From an uncultured Thermomicrobiales bacterium (lineage in GTDB: Bacteria > Chloroflexota > Chloroflexia > Thermomicrobiales > Thermomicrobiaceae), in contig CALAGB010000080.1 of assembly GCA_937891245.1 (NCBI GenBank), forward strand, positions 1 through 18,051: a stretch of DNA of 18,051 nucleotides, given 5' to 3'. Positions 13,712 to 18,051 of this stretch are shown piece by piece. Below the pieces are notes generated by a model. The model ran no database searches. It saw only the letters and a list, made by a program, of their open reading frames with translations, and had not been told where the DNA came from. How positions within the stretch are numbered: the stretch's first letter is position 1; each line of letters starts with the position of its first letter. The position numbers and the translations under genes are program-made.

Positions 13712-16700
13712 CTACACCTCGCCGTACCGATACTTCGTGCTCTCTTCGATCAGCTTGATCTCGTCCGCCGTCAGGTCGAACAGCGCGTAGACGCGCTCGT
13801 TGAGCATCGTTTCGAGGCGGATGATCTCGGCGGTGTAGCGCTCGTGCTCGGCGCGCCGCTCGCTGAGCCATGCTTCCCACTCGTCGCGCTCGCGCAGCGG
13901 GATCTCGTGCTTGAAGACCTTCTGGATTTCGGCCCGGAACTGCGAGAAATCGAGTTCCCACCAGGCGGTGAGCTTGGTGTTCAGTTTGCCGTCCGCGCTG
14001 CCGAGGTCGGAGAGGATGCGCTGGCGTGTTCTTTCGTGTAATTGTCGGCGATACTTGGCGCACTTCGTGATCGATTCGGCTAGAGTCCCAAGGGTGTCGC
14101 GGTCTGATGGAGTAGGATCAGGCACTGGCAGCGGGCGCATGTATTGATCGATGAGTCGGTATCGGTTGATTCCGGCTCGCTCGCCAAGCGCGATTGAAGT
14201 CTGAGAGATCAGGTACCAAGCGCATCGCGAAGAGAGAAAAGCCAAGATCCATGGCTCATCCGTGACAAGTATGTATCCCGTGTTTCCGAGGTAGTACCCT
14301 GAATCGTCCCAAGAGAACCGGGGAAACTTCGCGATGTCGGGCCACATGATCTTCGGCGTTTCAAACGCACCGTAGTAATCGCACGCTCGCAGTTCCCACC
14401 AGAACTCGCCTTGGTCCTGTCGCTTCCGCCCATCTGCTTCGAATTGTTGGAGATGCCGCGCGACCGCCGGATAACGTAATGCGAATGCGCTCCATGCCCT
14501 GCTTTCGTCAATGTCCGGACCAAACTGGCTTCGCGTCCACCCCGATGGAATAACAATAAGCCAGTTACCCTCGTCTTCCTGAAACCAGGGGCGAAGGTCT
14601 TCGCCCCGCAGTACTGGCCTCAGCAGTTCGCGTGATGCAGCGTCGTCAGCAACGAGCCGGCCGTGGGTAAGTTGATCAACTATAAAGGCAGGGTTTAGTC
14701 CAGTTAGTATTCCTCGATGTAACCGGCCGTGATTCACATCCCCGAGCGACTTGGTATTACTCACGAGCCTTGTGAGTAACGCTCGCTCAACCGAACTGGC
14801 CAACTGCCATCCGCTGTCCTGCTGATCGTGGATCGAAACAGGGAAGAGCTTATCCGCAACCTGTGCGTCGAAGTCTCGAACACCTTCATCTCGCGCGAAG
14901 ATCGCGACATTGGCGGAGTGATCCGCAGGCGGGTCTGCTTTGCGAAGAACGCTGATGACCGGGTAGGTGTCCGGCGCGGAGAGAAACACACGGTTGTCAC
15001 CGAGGTTCACGAGCGTCTCAATGGTGACGTTCGTCCGCAGATAGGCGCGCAGTCGCTCCGCGTAGCTCGCTCGTAGCCAGCTGTTGCTACTGATGAACGA
15101 GAGTCGCCCTCCACATTGCAGTAAGTCAATTCCGCAGGCGAAGAACAAGACGAACAGGTCGGCAGTACTCGTATAGACATTCGAATATTTGGCCTCGTAA
15201 TACGGCTTGAACACTTTCAGTCGCTCTTGCCGCACATACGGCGGGTTGCCGATGACGGCGTCGAAGCCGCTTTGGTCGCCGCGTGATTCGCCGTGGCGGT
15301 CGAAGAAGACTTCCGGGAATTCGAGTTCCCAGTGGAAGAAGTGATGTTCCGCGTCGAGTTCTTCGGCGCGTGTGAGCCAGTCCGTGAATATCGGTAGCGG
15401 CGCGATGGTGCGGCCGGTCGCGAAATCGGCCAGCGGCGTCCAGAGTGTCGGGTCGATCTCCAGGCCGAAATGCGTCGCCGTTACGAGATCGGCGAGCCGC
15501 CCGTAGCGACGCGTGAGGTCTTCGTGCAGCTGGGCATAAACCTGTTCCTGCTGCTTGACGTCGTCGACCGTGTTGCCGGCCGAGCGTTCGATCAGCCACA
15601 TCGAATCGACCGCCGTGCTCATGCTCTGGCGGAATTGATCGTTATCGAGCATCGAGATCTGGGCCGGTGCGCCGTGTGCTACGCGCGTTGCCTTCCGCTT
15701 CTTCTTCGGCGTCGCATCGAAGCGGCGCAGTTCGGCGATGCGTGCGCCGACCACGGAATTCCCAGCGCGTAAGTGATGATCGAGGAATGAAAGCGGCTTG
15801 TCCTTGGCAACCGTGCCCAGCCAGAGCGAGAGCTTCGCCAGATCGACCGCCAGCGGATTGATGTCGACGCCGTAGACGCACGACTGCACCACGCGGCGCT
15901 TCCAGTAGGCGAGATCGGCTTCATCCACCTCCGGCGTATCCGGTGCCAACCCCTGATCAACCAGAAAGCGCGCGATCTGCTCCGTCGCTTCCACCAGGAA
16001 ATAGCCGCTCCCCATCGCCGGATCGACCACGTTGATTCCGAGAATCGCGTCGACTTTCGCGCGCGCGCTCGCCTTGTCCGTGATCGCCGCGCGCAGCAGG
16101 GGGCCAAGCGTCTGCTCGACGATGTATTTCACAATGTAGTTCGGCGTGTAGTACGAGCCGGTCTGCTTCCGTTCGCCCTTCTCGTTCTCCAAAGCGACCG
16201 TCCAGCCATCCTCCGGTTCGATTGCCGCCAGGTGATATTCGAGCAGCCCTTCGTAGATCGATCCGAGGTGATATTCGGCCAGATCGCGATAGTCGACGAA
16301 CTGCTCATCGACGCGCGCCAGAATATCGATTGCCTGTTGCAGGTGTGCGTCGCCCACGGTATACCGCGCCAGAAACGGATGACGCGCCGGATCGAATAAC
16401 CCGCCATTGAAGGTGGCAACGTTGAGCGGTGGACTACCCTTGTTGATGATCTCGAAAAGCTGCAGCAGACGCGGCCAGTTGAGCGCGGACGTCGGCAGCA
16501 GCAGGTTTCCGTGCCGCAGGTTTTCGGCGATCTGATGCGTGAGCGCGTAGAGGCTATATGCGTCGCGATAACTCGGGTTGCCGCGTACCGGCAGCAGTTC
16601 GCGCGCTTCGGCGTAGAGAATGAAGAGGAGGCGATACAGCAAGATGAGCGCGTTATCGTAGGTTGATTTCAGCGTCTCGTCATCCGGCGTCAGCTGGTTG

Positions 16701-17488
16701 GCCGGATAGTCGAGAAAGCCCTGCGCCAGATGCCGCAACGCCTCGAAGACCTGGAGCTTCAGCTTGTTGCTAACGCCGCGCGCGTAATCGGCGCTCTCCT
16801 TGAGCATCTCGGCCACGCCAAAATCGCCCGGCTCGAACGCAGCGCGCCGGAAGAAGGCATAGAAATAGAGAAACCCCCCGGTATCGTGCTTCACAAGTTC
16901 CGGCAGATCGACTTCGTAGAAGCGATCGAGCTTGTGCGCACTGGCGCGGTGGTAGAGTCGCCAGAGCCGCCCATTAGTCAGAATGCCCCACTCGACGCCA
17001 CTGTGCTGGATGTAAAAGGCAATTTGGTACGACGGGTTGCGATTGCTGAACGGATCGCCACTCGCGCCCTTGAGTGCGACATCGAGCTTCCGATCCCAAT
17101 GCTTGGCGTCGCCGACCGCGTAGGCGGTCGTACGTAAATCGTCGTCCGAGACGGCCCGATTCTTGTTCGCTTGCCGCCCGGCTTCGTTCCGATAAAAGAC
17201 ATAGTCCGGCGTCTTGGTGCCGTCCGGGGTACGCAGCGCCACCTGCACCTCGAAGATGTGCCCAAGAGCTTCGAGCACCGGCCTCACCAGATCGCGCTCG
17301 GTTTGCGCCTCGTTGCTGCTCTCGTGGTAGCCGTCAAGGATACGTGCGATGGCCACCCGCACCGGCTCTGACTCGGTTGCCAGTGCGCGCCAGCGCGGGT
17401 GCTCCGGTAGCTTTTCGTTCAGATAATGATCGGAAAACAGTTGTTGGTTGTTGTGTGGAGCGACCAGTCGCAGCTGTCTCGTAGCCAA
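13712..17488 (-). CDS. Type IIG-like restriction-modification enzyme (Eco57I-class methylase with nuclease domain)
   Basis: About 1258 residues in one chain. N-terminal PD-(D/E)XK nuclease signature: Glu in AQTERDLV (about 66), PD in TKTPDYVFY (about 96-97) and D-x-K in VGDAKHW (about 129-131). A helical linker follows, then the N6-adenine methylase: motif X GSYYTPNYIVKYI (about 446-458), motif I DPAMGSGYF (about 491-499), VYGVDINPLAV, motif IV NPPY (about 750-753). The C-terminal 450 residues should be the target recognition domain, ending in charged helices. This is the layout of single-chain enzymes that methylate one adenine and cut nearby. TTG 17488 has AGGGGA 6 nt upstream; the TTG at 17494 is nearly adjacent to it. 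BREX PglX is the main alternative, but the nuclease motif and missing BREX neighbours argue against it. Confidence 0.88.
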   Translation of the reverse strand: MATRQLRLVAPHNNQQLFSDHYLNEKLPEHPRWRALATESEPVRVAIARILDGYHESSNEAQTERDLVRPVLEALGHIFEVQVALRTPDGTKTPDYVFYRNEAGRQANKNRAVSDDDLRTTAYAVGDAKHWDRKLDVALKGASGDPFSNRNPSYQIAFYIQHSGVEWGILTNGRLWRLYHRASAHKLDRFYEVDLPELVKHDTGGFLYFYAFFRRAAFEPGDFGVAEMLKESADYARGVSNKLKLQVFEALRHLAQGFLDYPANQLTPDDETLKSTYDNALILLYRLLFILYAEARELLPVRGNPSYRDAYSLYALTHQIAENLRHGNLLLPTSALNWPRLLQLFEIINKGSPPLNVATFNGGLFDPARHPFLARYTVGDAHLQQAIDILARVDEQFVDYRDLAEYHLGSIYEGLLEYHLAAIEPEDGWTVALENEKGERKQTGSYYTPNYIVKYIVEQTLGPLLRAAITDKASARAKVDAILGINVVDPAMGSGYFLVEATEQIARFLVDQGLAPDTPEVDEADLAYWKRRVVQSCVYGVDINPLAVDLAKLSLWLGTVAKDKPLSFLDHHLRAGNSVVGARIAELRRFDATPKKKRKATRVAHGAPAQISMLDNDQFRQSMSTAVDSMWLIERSAGNTVDDVKQQEQVYAQLHEDLTRRYGRLADLVTATHFGLEIDPTLWTPLADFATGRTIAPLPIFTDWLTRAEELDAEHHFFHWELEFPEVFFDRHGESRGDQSGFDAVIGNPPYVRQERLKVFKPYYEAKYSNVYTSTADLFVLFFACGIDLLQCGGRLSFISSNSWLRASYAERLRAYLRTNVTIETLVNLGDNRVFLSAPDTYPVISVLRKADPPADHSANVAIFARDEGVRDFDAQVADKLFPVSIHDQQDSGWQLASSVERALLTRLVSNTKSLGDVNHGRLHRGILTGLNPAFIVDQLTHGRLVADDAASRELLRPVLRGEDLRPWFQEDEGNWLIVIPSGWTRSQFGPDIDESRAWSAFALRYPAVARHLQQFEADGRKRQDQGEFWWELRACDYYGAFETPKIMWPDIAKFPRFSWDDSGYYLGNTGYILVTDEPWILAFLSSRCAWYLISQTSIALGERAGINRYRLIDQYMRPLPVPDPTPSDRDTLGTLAESITKCAKYRRQLHERTRQRILSDLGSADGKLNTKLTAWWELDFSQFRAEIQKVFKHEIPLRERDEWEAWLSERRAEHERYTAEIIRLETMLNERVYALFDLTADEIKLIEESTKYRYGEV

Positions 17489-17774
17489 GCGCAATCCCCT
17501 GCCCAGTGCAATCTCGCAATGGGCTTAGCTTAGCACGAATGGTCGCATTCTTGGCGATGATTTTCCCCGAAACGCGGGCCACGTGGCAGGCCGGCTGCCG
17601 CCTGAACGGCGCACCAAGTTTGATCATGGTGCCATATATGCCCCACGATGGTGCCAAATCGTTCCTGCGCTCCGTTTACGGGGCAATCGGACTGAGCCCG
17701 GACCGTTCACGGCTCACGGCCGGGCGGACGCCGGGCGCAGCCACGCGCATCGACGCGCAGTACCGGTTGACCGA
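17489..17774. other. Intergenic region upstream of the restriction enzyme
   Basis: Should contain the promoter of the minus-strand restriction enzyme and the 3' end of the next minus-strand gene. ATGGTGCCA occurs at 17626-17634 and again at 17648-17656, a direct repeat with a 22-bp period around an AT-rich CATATATG. GCTTAGCTTAGC (17523-17534) is a short tandem repeat closer to the start codon. No gene or clear promoter could be assigned. Confidence 0.35.
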
Positions 17775-18051
17775 TCACGCCTGGGCAGCCTGGCCCTTGG
17801 CCATGTCGACGTTGTACCAGCGGGGCCGGCCGTCGTCTTTGGTGGCGGCAGCGAGTTTGGGGCGCGCCTGCTTGAAAGCGTCGGTCTGGTGCCAGCGGTC
17901 CCAGTCGTCCTGGCTCTGCCAGGTGCCGACGACCACACGCTTGTTCATATCGTCGGTTGGGATGAGCAGGTTGACACCGAGCCAGCCCGGCTGGCGGCTC
18001 GCCTCGGTGATCCGATCCTGAAAGGCGCGATCCCAATCCTCTTCCTGCCCC
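17775..18051 (-). CDS. Antibiotic-biosynthesis-monooxygenase-fold protein (partial, 5' end missing)
   Basis: Reading the minus strand from the right edge gives 91 uninterrupted codons to TGA (17777-17775). No start codon is in the window, so the gene continues to the right. Visible blocks are EEDWDRAFQDRITEASRQPG, WLGVNLLIP, RVVVGTWQSQDDWDRWHQTD and AFKQARPKLA. These are the second half of the ferredoxin-like ABM fold, including the V-x-x-T-W-x-S-x-x-x-W-x-x-W pattern shared with many small haem-degrading or quinol monooxygenases and stress-induced dimeric barrel proteins. Catalytic activity cannot be assigned. It is transcribed toward the restriction enzyme, 286 nt away. Confidence 0.8.
   Translation of the reverse strand, partial: GQEEDWDRAFQDRITEASRQPGWLGVNLLIPTDDMNKRVVVGTWQSQDDWDRWHQTDAFKQARPKLAAATKDDGRPRWYNVDMAKGQAAQA

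Noticed and set aside
13712..17488. BREX PglX methyltransferase
   Set aside because: Length and NPPY motif would fit, but the N-terminal PD...DxK nuclease motif and the lack of other BREX genes in the window fit a single-chain restriction-modification enzyme better. Genes beyond the right edge cannot be seen.

Overview
The window is GC-rich (roughly 60% or more in the genes I counted) and carries tightly packed bacterial genes with GTG/TTG starts. Two features suggest a Chloroflexota bacterium near Thermomicrobia/Sphaerobacterales. One is the C-terminal domain of the secreted hydrolase (FERRVLTYTPDNPDGW...GNVG..Y..WRY), which I recall from extracellular proteins of that phylum. The other is the style of the intergenic hairpin repeats. 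This placement is an inference; no marker gene settles it.

Layout. 1-191: C-terminal end of a LuxR/NarL-type regulator. 430-2028, plus strand: rsgA (ribosome-assembly GTPase), a DinB-like metalloprotein, and a probable 58-residue single-span membrane protein overlapping its end. 2031-2727: gene-free; about 450 bp of it (2085-2537) is an inverted-repeat, MITE-like element. 2728-5986, plus strand: a complete dedicated ECF vitamin-type importer (S component, two ATPases, EcfT) with overlapping genes. 5987-6352: repeat-rich spacer with a 27-bp perfect inverted repeat. 6353-7588: alr (alanine racemase). 7680-8875, minus strand: a SAM methyltransferase and a 94-95-residue protein of unknown function. 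9373-10899, plus strand: a GMC-type FAD oxidoreductase. 11017-12867, minus strand: an exported SGNH/GDSL hydrolase with a large C-terminal extension. 13020-13660: an IS200-like HUH transposase gene flanked by REP-like hairpins. 13712-17488, minus strand: a single-protein restriction-modification enzyme (PD-(D/E)XK nuclease plus Eco57I-class N6-adenine methylase). 17775-18051, minus strand: the 3' part of an antibiotic-biosynthesis-monooxygenase-fold gene.

The coherent system is the ECF importer. Its two ATPases show matched degeneracy. EcfA1 has Gln in place of the H-loop His, and EcfA2 has LGRGI in place of LSGGQ. In the heterodimer both defects should fall in the same nucleotide site, leaving the other site canonical. 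Other points worth attention are the MITE-like element, a 14-bp palindrome placed similarly upstream of dinB and alr, and the HUH transposase/REP unit next to the restriction enzyme. I do not see a CRISPR array, tRNA, rRNA or recognisable riboswitch. Apart from the restriction enzyme I see no multi-gene defence system.
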